Positions 47,801 through 55,481 of a stretch of DNA of 64,000 bases are shown one piece after another; the first letter of the stretch is position 1, and each line of letters starts with the position of its first letter. The stretch is from assembly GCA_041393015.1 (NCBI GenBank), contig JAWKKV010000001.1, forward strand, positions 310,001-374,000, written 5' to 3'. The position numbers and the translations under genes were made by a program. The stretch is from JAGQYH01 sp041393015. GTDB taxonomy: Bacteria; Bacteroidota; Bacteroidia; Chitinophagales; JADIYW01. The notes below the pieces were generated by a model, which was not told where the DNA came from, made no database searches, and worked only from the letters and a program-made list of their open reading frames with translations.

Positions 47801-49370
47801 CATCGAAAGTTAATTCTATTGTAGTTGCTGAAACATCCATATCAATAGATGGGGTCGATAAATATGCAGGTACACTACCTGAATTATTCCAGTTATCTTG
47901 ATAGATAGAAGCACCAGAGTTAAAACCTACTGATGAAGATTCAATCCATGTGTCATTCGTCCATGTTGCCGGAATCCCTGATTCAAAACCCATAATTATA
48001 TCTAATGCAACTGCACCTTCAACGGTTACTGTAGTACTTGCTGTACTGGTGTACACTCCATTATCGATTGTTAACGAGATTGTATATGTTCCAGTAGAAG
48101 AGAATGTTACTGCCGGAGGTGTTTCACCGCTAAATGTTGATGGTGATGCACCGCCATTGCTATTCACATCAAAATTCCACTCATAAGAAGTTACAGCATC
48201 AGCGCTATCTCCAATGTAAGAGTTATCAGAAAATGTAACTACTAATGGAGCACATCCACTACTAGCATCTTTATCAATTCCTGCGATAATTGTATCAGCA
48301 GATGGGAATTGCCAAGTAGTAGAATTGATTAAATCATTTCTACCCGGTGAGTTTTCAAATACGACTTCAAATCTTGTTACTTGATCTGCAGTAAATAAAT
48401 TGAAACAAGCATCATCTGAATAATCCATATAGTTTTGGAACATATCCGGTAAATCAGTTCCTGGATCTGTACAACTGTTTGGTCCAGGGTATGTACAAGG
48501 TTCTCCTGTAAAATTTGCACTTCCAGCGCAAGGGGTATCATCACAGAAGTCATCTCCTCCTCCATCTCCCCAGATATGTCTCAATCCAGCCCAATGGCCT
48601 AATTCATGTGTTAATGTTCTACCATAACCATATGCTCCTGCAGAACCTGGTAACGCTAAGCTACCTAATGTTCCATAAGCTATTACTACTCCATCAGTTG
48701 TTGCAGGGCCTTCATTTGCTGCAAAACCAGGCAAAGTTGAATTACTTGGAAATTGAGCATATCCTAAAATTCCACCGGAAATATCAGCAGACCATACATT
48801 CATATATAAACTTCTATCCCAAATAGTCCCCGGCTTTAAAGTCGCGTCAATAGCTCCTGTAGACCAAGTGCCACTCACACCAAATTCTGCGTTACCATTT
48901 ACTCTATTGATTCCAGGCTCTGCCATAATATTTCCATTTGGATCTACTACTGCCGGAACAAATTCTACATCCCAAGCTGCAGCTACCGGTAAAAAATCGG
49001 CAGGAGTGTTGCTTGCATCAGAGTTTTCTCGTCTAAAGTCATCATTAATCTGTTGAATCTGAGCATTTACTTGCGCAGCTGTAATGTTTGGTCCAGTTCC
49101 AATTGGCTGTCCTCCATGTACTACGTGTACTACGTAAGGAATTTTAATAGTCGCTAACCTTTGATTTGGATTGGCTTTCTTTTCAGCAACTTTTGCAGCC
49201 ATCCAGCTTTCAAAATCTTGCTTAGTTGGCATTTGTGGATATTGGTTCCTTAAAGATTCTTGATATTCATCAGTTACACATCTTGTGTAATTGGTAACTT
49301 TCGCCGTTTGCGCCCATAGCGTCGAAACCATAAAAGTTAGTAATAGAATAACGGGTAAAGACCTATTCAT
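44808..49370 (-). CDS. Secreted M43-family metalloprotease with PKD, MAM-like and FN3 modules and T9SS sorting domain
   Basis: I start at the ATG at 49368-49370, giving the signal peptide MNRSLPVILLLTFMVSTLWAQ; the frame extends 27 codons further upstream. The 1520-residue product has a pro-region, the zinc motif HELGHWAGLRH (His255, Glu256, His259, His265) and the Met-turn MDYSDDACFN. PKD domains (e.g. YEWNFDVNSNGGASPSTFSG) then alternate three times with MAM/jelly-roll modules (DFESGAFPGDL and similar), followed by three FN3 domains and a type A sorting domain (ITMYPNPASDYFELQLS to GVYLVRLQTAEGYTTKKL). It is an extracellular protease related in its catalytic part to the giant protein at 5467-9966. 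Intact here. Confidence 0.93.
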   Translation of the reverse strand: MNRSLPVILLLTFMVSTLWAQTAKVTNYTRCVTDEYQESLRNQYPQMPTKQDFESWMAAKVAEKKANPNQRLATIKIPYVVHVVHGGQPIGTGPNITAAQVNAQIQQINDDFRRENSDASNTPADFLPVAAAWDVEFVPAVVDPNGNIMAEPGINRVNGNAEFGVSGTWSTGAIDATLKPGTIWDRSLYMNVWSADISGGILGYAQFPSNSTLPGFAANEGPATTDGVVIAYGTLGSLALPGSAGAYGYGRTLTHELGHWAGLRHIWGDGGGDDFCDDTPCAGSANFTGEPCTYPGPNSCTDPGTDLPDMFQNYMDYSDDACFNLFTADQVTRFEVVFENSPGRNDLINSTTWQFPSADTIIAGIDKDASSGCAPLVVTFSDNSYIGDSADAVTSYEWNFDVNSNGGASPSTFSGETPPAVTFSSTGTYTISLTIDNGVYTSTASTTVTVEGAVALDIIMGFESGIPATWTNDTWIESSSVGFNSGASIYQDNWNNSGSVPAYLSTPSIDMDVSATTIELTFDVAHAYYGGGFGENEGLAVEISTDCGATWTEIWKKLDSDAVPFYTAQSTALGWEPASDEWRAEEIDLTSYKGNGNVRVRFHGISDWGNDTYIDNIQIKGITVDPNSIEAEFTSDVDVICVGQSANFTNTSTVGAAVTDAVYQWDFDANSTGSATPASFTGATPPSVSFGSSGIYTVELTVSSVIAGTSDTYTLDLDVGGALPLPYAEDFESGAFPGDLTADDGWLSSFVAFGGSTYGVVADNFNEEDLVADLTLPSLDFSAVGRATFSFDLAHTYYAGLFGNLYDTLQISYSLDCGASWTPLWRKDDGDPLNPLYTVEGGAGGEFAPASDDDWRKEEIDVTFLKGNDNVKLRFENRGAFGNQLYLDNINVDAELVADDEVFAYFVTDAASGCVGSAITFTDQSTPGANTTITSWEWNFDVNGTGTASPATYSGQTPPAVSFDEPGIYEVELVVSDGSVSDDYVVQISIEVPYDLTYTQDFSAAAFPPVGWTNSLWEQAIVSTDPLLGSMFADNWGVSGLKASMQTPSFDMSWYDQIAMTFDVAHGRFSTFENEGLVINYSTDCASSWTEVWSKYDFDADPLYTVPGTGGEFIPANASEWREETVDLSSLNDFSSVKLELFNDGFFGNNTFVDDIKIEGWLFNPTELTATLNGTNNIDLTWVDNSGKEAAYEVLRKSGSGDFVVIATLGADATSYTDEGLSGVTTYTYQVCAYNEKARACSNEDSETTEPILVVSGLVATLSATNGTSIELHWDDLSTTEDGFLIKRSDDGFATFTVINVLTANQNYYLDEFLEETTTYTYQVCAFNDLDTVESNLDDATTEINAPTNLTATTVGVNIALGWSDNSIVEEGYQIKRALASGGPYTTVATVGPNVNAYTDFNLQSATEYCYVVCAFNAIAVACSDEECSTTDVASSIFDDLNVAITMYPNPASDYFELQLSSVKGQVDVKIYNQIGELMSNQIIDGGSAKRVDIKEFAAGVYLVRLQTAEGYTTKKLVVE

Positions 49371-49716
49371 ACTGTTTCGTTTTAAATTTGTGTTAATGCA
49401 AGAGGCTAATTTCAGGTATTTTTTGCAGTAATTCAAATAATAACTTAACAAAATTTGCGTTTTAACTTATTTCGTTTTCGCTTCGCATCACATTTTTTAG
49501 CTATTTGTTAATTTTTTAGGGATAAATCATTGATTTTGATAGATTGTCATCATTGAGCTTTAGATACGTTGAATTATTACACTTCTATTGCCAATTAATT
49601 AATATAAAGTTCGAAGTAATTTCAAATATTAATTGTGTTGTTTCTTAATTCTAGCTTGAAGAGAATTATATTTGAGAAGATAAATTGTTTTAATTGATTC
49701 ATTAATATACAATAAA
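49371..49716. other. Divergent intergenic region, about 346 bp
   Basis: No gene seen. It holds the promoters of the M43 protease (-) and the nucleotidyltransferase (+). TATATTTG at 49667-49674 is a perfect -7 box for the latter; no TTG stands at the right distance. The rest is AT-rich. Confidence 0.5.
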
Positions 49717-50715
49717 TTGAAAGCCATCATACCAGTTGCCGGAGCCGGCACAAAATTACGTCCTCATACTTACACGCAACCCAAGCCTTTAATTCCGGTT
49801 GCGGGAAAACCTATTTTGGGTCATATAATAGACCAGTTGATTTCGGTAGGTGTAAACGACTTTGTTTTTGTGATTGGTTATTTAGGTGAAAAGATTAAAA
49901 GCTTTGTGGCGAAGAGTTATCCTAACATCAATGCTGAGTATGTAGTGCAAAACACCAGAAAAGGTTTAGGACATGCAATATGGTTGACAAAAGATGTTAT
50001 TCCATTAGATAATGAAGTAATTATCGCTTTAGGAGATACTATTATTGAAGCGGATATTCAAGATTTTGTGCAACAGCCTAATTCTACATTGGCTATTAGA
50101 AAAGTGGATGATCCTAGAAAATTTGGTGTTGCTGAAATTGATTCCAACGGATTTATTAAAAAAGTAGCAGAAAAACCAACCATTCCTAAATCTAACCAAG
50201 CTTTAGTGGGTTGGTATAAAATTAAAGAATTTAAAGCGTTGATTGATGCTTTAGATGCTAATATAAAAGCAGATTATAAAACTCAAAACGAGTTTCAATT
50301 GACAGATGGCATTATGATGCTTATTAAGGGCGGTGCCAAAATGAAAGGTTATAAAGTAGACAATTGGTATGATTGCGGTCAAAAGGAAGTGTTGTTAGAA
50401 ATTAATGCTATTCTGCTTAAAAAACATTATGCTAAAAAACCAGCTGAATATTCAAAATACAAGCGCACTATAATAGTGCCTCCAGTGTATATTGGTCAAG
50501 GAGCTAAAATTTCGAGTTCTATTATTGGTCCGAATATTACCATTGGCGATCATGCCGTTATTGAAAATTCCATAGTTAAAGAATCCATTATTGGCAGTTT
50601 TACTAAGTTGAAAGGTATTGTAATGTCTAATTCAATTATTGGAAGTGACTCGCTAGTGGTTGGGTCTGCTAGAAAATTAAATATTGGAGATAATACAGAG
50701 TTAGATTTGAGTTGA
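49717..50715 (+). CDS. Sugar-1-phosphate nucleotidyltransferase with C-terminal left-handed beta-helix
   Basis: A 332-residue enzyme that activates a sugar 1-phosphate with a nucleoside triphosphate (glucose-1-phosphate thymidylyl- or uridylyltransferase type). The TTG at 49717 is the start because it gives the canonical MKAIIPVAGAGTKLRPHTY. Further marks are KPLIPVAGKPILGHIIDQL, IIALGDTIIEAD (metal-binding Asp) and a hexapeptide-like tail (IIGPNITIGDHAVIENSIV). The nucleotide-binding loop reads GAGTKLRP where many relatives have GxGTRLRP. The gene stands alone; its sugar is not determined. Confidence 0.88.
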   Translation: MKAIIPVAGAGTKLRPHTYTQPKPLIPVAGKPILGHIIDQLISVGVNDFVFVIGYLGEKIKSFVAKSYPNINAEYVVQNTRKGLGHAIWLTKDVIPLDNEVIIALGDTIIEADIQDFVQQPNSTLAIRKVDDPRKFGVAEIDSNGFIKKVAEKPTIPKSNQALVGWYKIKEFKALIDALDANIKADYKTQNEFQLTDGIMMLIKGGAKMKGYKVDNWYDCGQKEVLLEINAILLKKHYAKKPAEYSKYKRTIIVPPVYIGQGAKISSSIIGPNITIGDHAVIENSIVKESIIGSFTKLKGIVMSNSIIGSDSLVVGSARKLNIGDNTELDLS

Positions 50716-50733
50716 TTTGGATGTTCGGTAAAA

Positions 50734-51081
50734 TCAATTCAATTCTAAAATTGGTTGCCAGCGGAGTTGATCAAATTCTACTACCTTATCTTTTTTGACT
50801 TTAACACCTTCTGCTTCTAATAATTTTTGCATCAAATCAGGTGTTTCAAAATGGTTTTTACCCGTTAGCATTCCTAACCGATTAACGACTCTGTGAGCAG
50901 GCACAGGAGGTAAAGATGTATGGCATGCATTCATCGCCCAACCAACCATTCTGGCTGACTTACCGGTTCCTAAATAAGTGGCGATATCACCATAAGAAGT
51001 TACTCTTCCGTAAGGCACTAATCGAACAACTTCGTAAACTCTTTCAAAAAAGGAGGTGGTGCTTTGAGCGTATTTGGGCAT
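50734..51081 (-). CDS. Alkyltransferase-like protein (ATL), O6-alkylguanine-binding
   Basis: A 115-residue protein of the MGMT DNA-binding domain family. Where the methyltransferases have PCHR, this protein has PVPAHRVV: Ala62 replaces the alkyl-accepting cysteine, as in ATL proteins. The helix-turn-helix and Arg finger (GTGKSARMVGWAMNA, Arg44) are retained. Such proteins cannot remove alkyl groups but bind O6-alkylguanine and hand the lesion to nucleotide excision repair. Start and length are typical for ATL. The gene is convergent with the nucleotidyltransferase gene, 18 bp from its stop. Confidence 0.9.
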   Translation of the reverse strand: MPKYAQSTTSFFERVYEVVRLVPYGRVTSYGDIATYLGTGKSARMVGWAMNACHTSLPPVPAHRVVNRLGMLTGKNHFETPDLMQKLLEAEGVKVKKDKVVEFDQLRWQPILELN

Positions 51082-51128
51082 ATTGGTTGGTTGTTTGGTA
51101 AAATTATATTTTAATTTTTTTATTGCGG

Positions 51129-51136
51129 TATATTTG
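51129..51136 (+). promoter_or_regulatory. -7 element for the TrpF-like gene
   Basis: TATATTTG matches TAnnTTTG and lies 36 bp before the ATG at 51172. It supports that start over the TTG at 51148. No clear -33 element. Confidence 0.4.
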
Positions 51137-51171
51137 GTTTTTGTTTATTGAATTTAGGAATTTCCTACATT

Positions 51172-51816
51172 ATGGGTTTACGATATAAATTAAAGGCAGG
51201 CGGCGTTAGCAATTTAACAGATGCCAGATATTTTAATGCCATGGGCACCGACTGGATCGGTTTTAACATGGATGTCTTGGATGACTCCTCCATTTCTTTA
51301 AAGGAAGCTCAAGCGATTAAAGGTTGGTTGTTTGAGCCCAACATTGTCATTGAATGCGGCCATCATCAAGATAAAGTGGAGCTAATTTATTTAGCGAATG
51401 AACTACATGCCGCAGCTGTACAAATAGATATTGATCATCCTTTATTAGAAGAAGATCACTTTTTATACCCTATTATATTGGAAACCAAATTCGGCGATCT
51501 TCAACATATTAAACTGAAACGTGCCCTTAGATCTGGTTTAGATATTGAAGTAATTTTAGTTAAAGCTGATGAGCAAGATTTCAATTGGGAGAACTTTAAA
51601 TCAGGCATTAAGTCGAAACAAAAGTCTATTGAAAAGCTAATGAGAGATTATGAAGTAATTATTGATCTCCCTTTTAAAAAAGAATGGTTTTTGGAAGCGA
51701 TTGAATTGTTACAGCCGTCTGGGATTCATGTGCAAGCAGAAGCCGAAGATGAACCGGGATTGAGCAAAGTGGATGAATACGATGAGTTTTTAAGTATGAT
51801 TGAGGTGGAGGACTAG
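51172..51816 (+). CDS. TrpF-like (phosphoribosylanthranilate isomerase-related) protein lacking the catalytic Cys
   Basis: A 214-residue TIM-barrel-like protein. The N-terminus RYKLKAGGVSNLTDARYFNA aligns with the TrpF opening KICGITNLEDA, but the catalytic Cys is Gly here. The C-terminal SGIHVQAEAEDEPGLSKVDEY corresponds to the phosphate-binding end of TrpF (SSGVE..PGVKD) with the glycine pattern altered. No other trp gene is nearby. It is therefore probably not a working isomerase of tryptophan synthesis; a binding or moonlighting role is possible. I chose the ATG at 51172 over the TTG at 51148 because of the promoter box and the family N-terminus. Confidence 0.7.
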   Translation: MGLRYKLKAGGVSNLTDARYFNAMGTDWIGFNMDVLDDSSISLKEAQAIKGWLFEPNIVIECGHHQDKVELIYLANELHAAAVQIDIDHPLLEEDHFLYPIILETKFGDLQHIKLKRALRSGLDIEVILVKADEQDFNWENFKSGIKSKQKSIEKLMRDYEVIIDLPFKKEWFLEAIELLQPSGIHVQAEAEDEPGLSKVDEYDEFLSMIEVED

Positions 51817-51839
51817 TATTTAGTATTTAGTATTTAGTA
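51814..51839 (+). repeat. Short tandem repeat TAGTATT, about 8 bp, three copies
   Basis: Three consecutive copies of TAGTATTT begin in the stop codon of the TrpF-like gene. The rest of the spacer to 52034 (about 195 bp) shows no gene. Confidence 0.7.
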
Positions 51840-52034
51840 AGATAAAAAAATCTAAAATCGTTACTCTGCGTTTGTTAATCGTTAATTATTTAAAGAAGAT
51901 ACAAGTTAGCTACTAAAAGGCTTAGCTTCAAATTTTGCGGCAGAAAAGATTTGACTTAGCGAGATGTTAAGGATAATGAGCTGCTTGCCTACTTTTATTA
52001 TCTAATGAAAATCGACGATTGGAAACTTCAGATT

Positions 52035-52676
52035 TTAAAATGTAAAACACACATACTTAATCGTTAATCCATTTTTTAGATGTTTTTGCTCGTAGTAAGT
52101 TTGGATGTTATGAGTTAAGTGAGTAACCTCTGATCCATAAATATCGGAATAGTTGTGGATGATTTTTAGTCCTAGCTCTTCAATGGTTTCTAAGGTAAAT
52201 TCATACAAAACATCGCTATCTGTTTTTAAATGAATATGTCCTCCCTTTTTTAAAATTGGCTTGTATACTTCCAAAAATTTAGGAGATGTTAATCGCCTTT
52301 TAGATCTTCCCGGCTGTAGAAAAGGATCGGCAAAAGTGATCCAAATTTCATCAACTTCTCCTTCTTCAAAATATTCGTCCAAATGATCAATTTGATCTCG
52401 AATAAAAGCTACGTTTTCTAATTCTTCATTGGTGGCAATGGTTGCAGCTGTCCAGATTCTATTCCCCTTAATATCCATGCCAATGAAATTTTCATCCGGA
52501 AAAAGTTGGGCCAATCCCCTTGCATAATCTCCTTTACCACAAGCTAATTCTAGTGTAAGTTTTGCATCTCGCTTAAAATAATTGCTATTCCACTTGCCTT
52601 TCATTTGTCCGTCTTTCTCAAAAACATTGGACATTTCTTTCAGCTCTGCAAATTTTTCTAGTTTGTTTTTTCCCAT
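52035..52676 (-). CDS. trmB: tRNA (guanine-N7-)-methyltransferase
   Basis: A 213-residue class I methyltransferase that makes m7G46 in the variable loop of tRNAs. The AdoMet site is LELACGKGDYARGLAQLFPD, followed by FIGMDIKGNRI. The TrmB-specific ITFADPFLQPGRSKRRLTSP segment (usually DPWPKKRH.KRR in other phyla) and TYYEQKHLKNG near the C-terminus are present. Length is typical. A small hairpin (AACGCT/AGCGTT at 52700-52717) lies just upstream of the start and a TATCTTAG box at 52688-52695 may be its -7 element. Confidence 0.93.
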   Translation of the reverse strand: MGKNKLEKFAELKEMSNVFEKDGQMKGKWNSNYFKRDAKLTLELACGKGDYARGLAQLFPDENFIGMDIKGNRIWTAATIATNEELENVAFIRDQIDHLDEYFEEGEVDEIWITFADPFLQPGRSKRRLTSPKFLEVYKPILKKGGHIHLKTDSDVLYEFTLETIEELGLKIIHNYSDIYGSEVTHLTHNIQTYYEQKHLKNGLTIKYVCFTF

Positions 52677-52743
52677 CTCGCGACTAAGATATTTTTTTTA
52701 ACGCTTTCAAGAGCGTTGCACACTGAAAGGTTACAATAAAAAA

Positions 52744-52796
52744 ACCGCAAAGTAAGTAAAGTTTGTTTTATAAACATTCTTCACCTGCTTTGCGGG
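52744..52796. terminator. Long hairpin terminator upstream of trmB, behind the 76-residue gene
   Basis: ACCGCAAAG (52744-52752) pairs with CTTTGCGGGT (about 52787-52796) with a long interior; on the minus strand it is followed by a T-run. It would end transcription of the 76-residue gene. Confidence 0.65.
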
Positions 52797-52850
52797 TATC
52801 AGGAAGTAGTCTTTTAAGCTACTTCATAGTTAACAAAAAGTTTTAATAAT

Positions 52851-53081
52851 CTAGTTGTACTTTATTTTCCTAGAGTGTTCCAACACAATATTAACCGATG
52901 ATTGATTAGGTTGTAGACTTGGAGCTGAATTTAGAAATCCAATCAATTTTCTCATTTCTAGGTATTCTTCTTTTAACTCTTCATCTTCTACCAAAGCATT
53001 TTTAATCATCAGCGTTTCTTCTGAGTCGGTTTCTTTGTAGTAAAATAATAGTAAATCATTCGGTGTAAAAGTTTTAAGCAT
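52851..53081 (-). CDS. Small conserved Bacteroidota protein of unknown function
   Basis: A 76-residue acidic protein, MLKTFTPNDLLLFYYKETDSEETLMIKNAL and so on. The opening (LFYYKETD, then NALVEDEELKEEYLEMRKL) is the pattern of a short protein family widespread in Bacteroidota and somewhat like the N-terminus of anti-sigma factors, but there is no zinc motif or membrane helix. Its promoter region carries TATGTTTG (53101-53108) and an inverted repeat at 53124-53147. A stem-loop terminator follows. No function can be assigned. Confidence 0.7.
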   Translation of the reverse strand: MLKTFTPNDLLLFYYKETDSEETLMIKNALVEDEELKEEYLEMRKLIGFLNSAPSLQPNQSSVNIVLEHSRKIKYN

Positions 53082-53100
53082 ATGTCAAAATTTTAGTTAG

Positions 53101-53147
53101 CAAACATAAACACATCTAAAACGGCATACTTATTCAAAATAGTATGC
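53101..53147 (-). promoter_or_regulatory. -7 box and inverted-repeat operator candidate
   Basis: TATGTTTG (53101-53108, minus strand) is a good TAnnTTTG box 20 bp before the 76-residue gene. Upstream, GCATACT (53124-53130) and AGTATGC (53141-53147) form a perfect 7-10-7 inverted repeat at the position of the -33 region. Confidence 0.45.
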
Positions 53148-53287
53148 ATCATATAAGTTTTTTTCAAAATAATTATGTTAAATAGGTAAATGAAGCAATT
53201 GAAAACTGTATTAAAATACATATTGATTCAAATAAGATACTCATCCACCCTATGTTGTATTATAGTTTAGTATTCTTTTAGGTAGTC

Positions 53288-53397
53288 ACAAGCGAGACGC
53301 TTGCACTAGTTAATTCTACCGATTTGTTAGTTTCCAATTATAAAGAAAGCGGACGCTTTCATATTTCAAAGCACAAACGAACGCTTGCGCTAGTTAG
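53288..53397. repeat. REP-like hairpin cluster
   Basis: CAAGCG-AGA-CGCTTG (about 53288-53302), GAAAGCG-GA-CGCTTTC (about 53344-53359) and ACGAACGCTTGCGCTAGTTA (to about 53395). The last overlaps the stop codon of the gene ending at 53394. The phrase GCTTGCACTAGTTA / GCTTGCGCTAGTTA occurs twice. Palindromic repeats, no coding content. Confidence 0.65.
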
Positions 53398-53918
53398 CTT
53401 TTCACTCCTTTAAAATGATCTTCTTTCTTTTCAAAAAGAACATTAAACGTGGTAAAAGTACCATAGATACGAGTGATGTATTGTTGTAAGTCTAACTTTT
53501 CTGATTCTTCCAAATTAGAGCTATTGATCTTTTGCTCCATGACCCGAATTCTATCTCTTGTCATTACTATTTTGTGCCAAAAAACATCAATCGGTAATTC
53601 CTTTGATTGTAACCCTTCTCTTCCTGGCTCCATAATCAACTTTCCACCAATCCATTTTTCGCCTAATTCAACATGTTTTGTTGTTTCTACCAATGGCTGA
53701 ACAATACTTTCCAAAGTTTCTTTGATCATTTCAAACGATACTGAATCTTCATCCTTTTCGGCAACTCTTACGATAATTAAACCATCAAAATTCTTTGATA
53801 TTTCTTTTTCGCCATGCTCTCTAAAGTAAATTTCATAGGCGTCTGGATGCTCGTTTTCAATGATTACACCATTTCCGAATTTAGGGTGTGTTACTTTGGT
53901 TCCTATTCCGAAGTTCAT
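53394..53918 (-). CDS. Conserved protein with SH3/Tudor-like N-terminus, unknown function
   Basis: A 174-residue cytosolic protein. The first 50 residues (MNFGIGTKVTHPKFGNGVII, then AYEIYFREHGEKEISKNFDG) look like a small beta-barrel of the CarD/Tudor/KOW kind, often a nucleic-acid or protein-binding module. The remainder is helical, with a coiled-coil-like stretch (RDRIRVMEQKINSSNLEESE). Similar proteins occur across Bacteroidota without assigned function. The stop codon lies within a REP-like element. It is upstream of nothing on its strand and probably monocistronic. Confidence 0.7.
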   Translation of the reverse strand: MNFGIGTKVTHPKFGNGVIIENEHPDAYEIYFREHGEKEISKNFDGLIIVRVAEKDEDSVSFEMIKETLESIVQPLVETTKHVELGEKWIGGKLIMEPGREGLQSKELPIDVFWHKIVMTRDRIRVMEQKINSSNLEESEKLDLQQYITRIYGTFTTFNVLFEKKEDHFKGVKS

Positions 53919-54039
53919 GTTAGTTGGTTTTTAAGTTATATATAGGTTTGAAATATAGCTAAAAGCTATGAAATATGCTTGCTCGGCTGTTCTCCTTCTT
54001 TAAAACCATGGCGAACGAGCGAGCAAATGAACAGCGATA

Positions 54040-54603
54040 TTACACCGTCATTACTTCTTTTTCTTTAGCCGCTATCAATTTATCGATTTTATCAGAAAAG
54101 CTATTGGTTAAATCTTGTATTTTACTTTCTGCTGTTTTACCTAAATCTTCTGATAAACCATCTTTCACTAGATCTTTGATGCCATCGTTTCCTTCTTTTC
54201 TAACATTTCTCAAGCTCACTTTTGCATCTTCACCGTGCGCTCTTACTGTTTTTGCTAAGTTGAGTCTTCTTTCTTCTGTTGTTGGAGGCAAAATTATTCT
54301 AATGGTCTCGCCATCGTTTTGAGGTGTAAAACCTAAATTAGCTTGAAAAATACTTCTTTCAATATCTTGTAAAACTGCTTTTTCAAAAGGTACAATCACC
54401 AATGTTTTGGCATCTGTAGTTTTTACGGATGCTACTTGGTTGATGGGTGTCATCATACCGTAATATTCAATTTTTAAGCCGGCTAGCATATCAGGTGATG
54501 CTTTTCCTGCTCTAATTTTAGTTAACTCATATTCCAAATGCTCATAAGCTTGTTGCATGCCTTCTTTGGCTGAGTCGATATAAAATGCTACTTCTTCGTT
54601 CAT
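54040..54603 (-). CDS. frr: Ribosome recycling factor
   Basis: A 187-residue protein that, with EF-G, splits terminated ribosomes. Signature segments are HLEYELTKIRAGKASPDML, YYGMMTPINQVASV, RLNLAKTVRAHGEDAKVSLRNVRKEG and the helical C-terminus ELIAAKEKEVM-like. It lies 11 bp downstream of pyrH, the usual bacterial pair, so both are one transcript. Length is normal. Confidence 0.97.
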   Translation of the reverse strand: MNEEVAFYIDSAKEGMQQAYEHLEYELTKIRAGKASPDMLAGLKIEYYGMMTPINQVASVKTTDAKTLVIVPFEKAVLQDIERSIFQANLGFTPQNDGETIRIILPPTTEERRLNLAKTVRAHGEDAKVSLRNVRKEGNDGIKDLVKDGLSEDLGKTAESKIQDLTNSFSDKIDKLIAAKEKEVMTV

Positions 54604-54614
54604 AATATCAAATA

Positions 54615-55322
54615 TTAACTAATAATTGTGCCAATTTTTTCTCCGTCAAGTAATTTTTTAAGGTTACCTCGGGTCTTCATATCAAATACAATAATAGGTA
54701 ATTTATTTTCTTTGCAAAGCGTGAATGCTGTTTGATCCATCACTAACAACTCCTTATTAATCACTTCTGAGAAAGATACTTCATCATATTTTATGGCATT
54801 CTTATCTTTCATTGGATCTGCGGAATAAACGCCGTCAACCTTTGTTCCTTTCAATAAAATGTCTGCCTCAATTTCATTGGCTCTTAACGCTGCCGCAGAA
54901 TCTGTTGTAAAATATGGATTTCCTGTTCCGGCGACCAAAATAATTACTCTACCTTTTTCTAAATGTCTGATGGCTCGTCTTCTAATGTATGGTTCGCACA
55001 CTTCATTGATGTTAACTGCTGTCATCAATCTTGTATAGACGCCTTTTTCTTCCAGCGCTCCTTGTAAGGCCATTCCATTTATTACGGTAGCCAACATGCC
55101 CATATAATCTCCTTGCACACGATCGATTCCGATGGCTCCTGCTTGTAGCCCTCTAAATATATTCCCTCCACCAATAACAATTGCTATCTCAAAACCGGCA
55201 TCATTTATTTCTTTAACATCTTCAGCAAATTGGTTAACCATATCTGGATTGATACCAAATTTATCTTCTCCCATTAATGCTTCACCGCTTAATTTTAGTA
55301 GTACTCTTTTGTATTTGCTCAT
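54615..55322 (-). CDS. pyrH: UMP kinase
   Basis: A 235-residue amino-acid-kinase-fold enzyme that phosphorylates UMP to UDP. It begins YKRVLLKLSGEALMGEDKFG and has VIGGGNIFRGLQ, GDYMGMLATVINGMALQ, TGNPYFTTDSAAALRANEIE and KVDGVYSADPMKD, all typical of the hexameric bacterial enzyme. It heads the pyrH-frr pair. A strong terminator (55422-55453) separates it from tsf, so it needs its own promoter; a TATTTTCG box about 40 bp before the start is a weak candidate. Confidence 0.97.
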   Translation of the reverse strand: MSKYKRVLLKLSGEALMGEDKFGINPDMVNQFAEDVKEINDAGFEIAIVIGGGNIFRGLQAGAIGIDRVQGDYMGMLATVINGMALQGALEEKGVYTRLMTAVNINEVCEPYIRRRAIRHLEKGRVIILVAGTGNPYFTTDSAAALRANEIEADILLKGTKVDGVYSADPMKDKNAIKYDEVSFSEVINKELLVMDQTAFTLCKENKLPIIVFDMKTRGNLKKLLDGEKIGTIIS

Positions 55323-55421
55323 AATTTGGAGGTATGGAATTGAAATTTTGTGCGAAAATATGAAAATTCCTGTCTAGTTCCTATAAGATTAACAAGTAGA
55401 TAATTGATTATTAGAATAAAA

Positions 55422-55453
55422 AAAGCCTGATAGAAAATTTTCTATCAGGCTTT
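55422..55453. terminator. Perfect palindromic terminator between tsf and pyrH
   Basis: A 32-bp perfect palindrome with arms AAAGCCTGATAGAAAA and TTTTCTATCAGGCTTT, flanked by an A-run on one side. It ends the rplM-rpsI-rpsB-tsf transcript 29 bp after the tsf stop codon. Confidence 0.85.
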
Positions 55454-55481
55454 GTAGTATATATTTTAGAAAGTTAAAGTT

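Noticed and set aside
51172..51816. Functional trpF assignment
   Set aside because: The catalytic Cys is replaced by Gly, and no trp genes are nearby.
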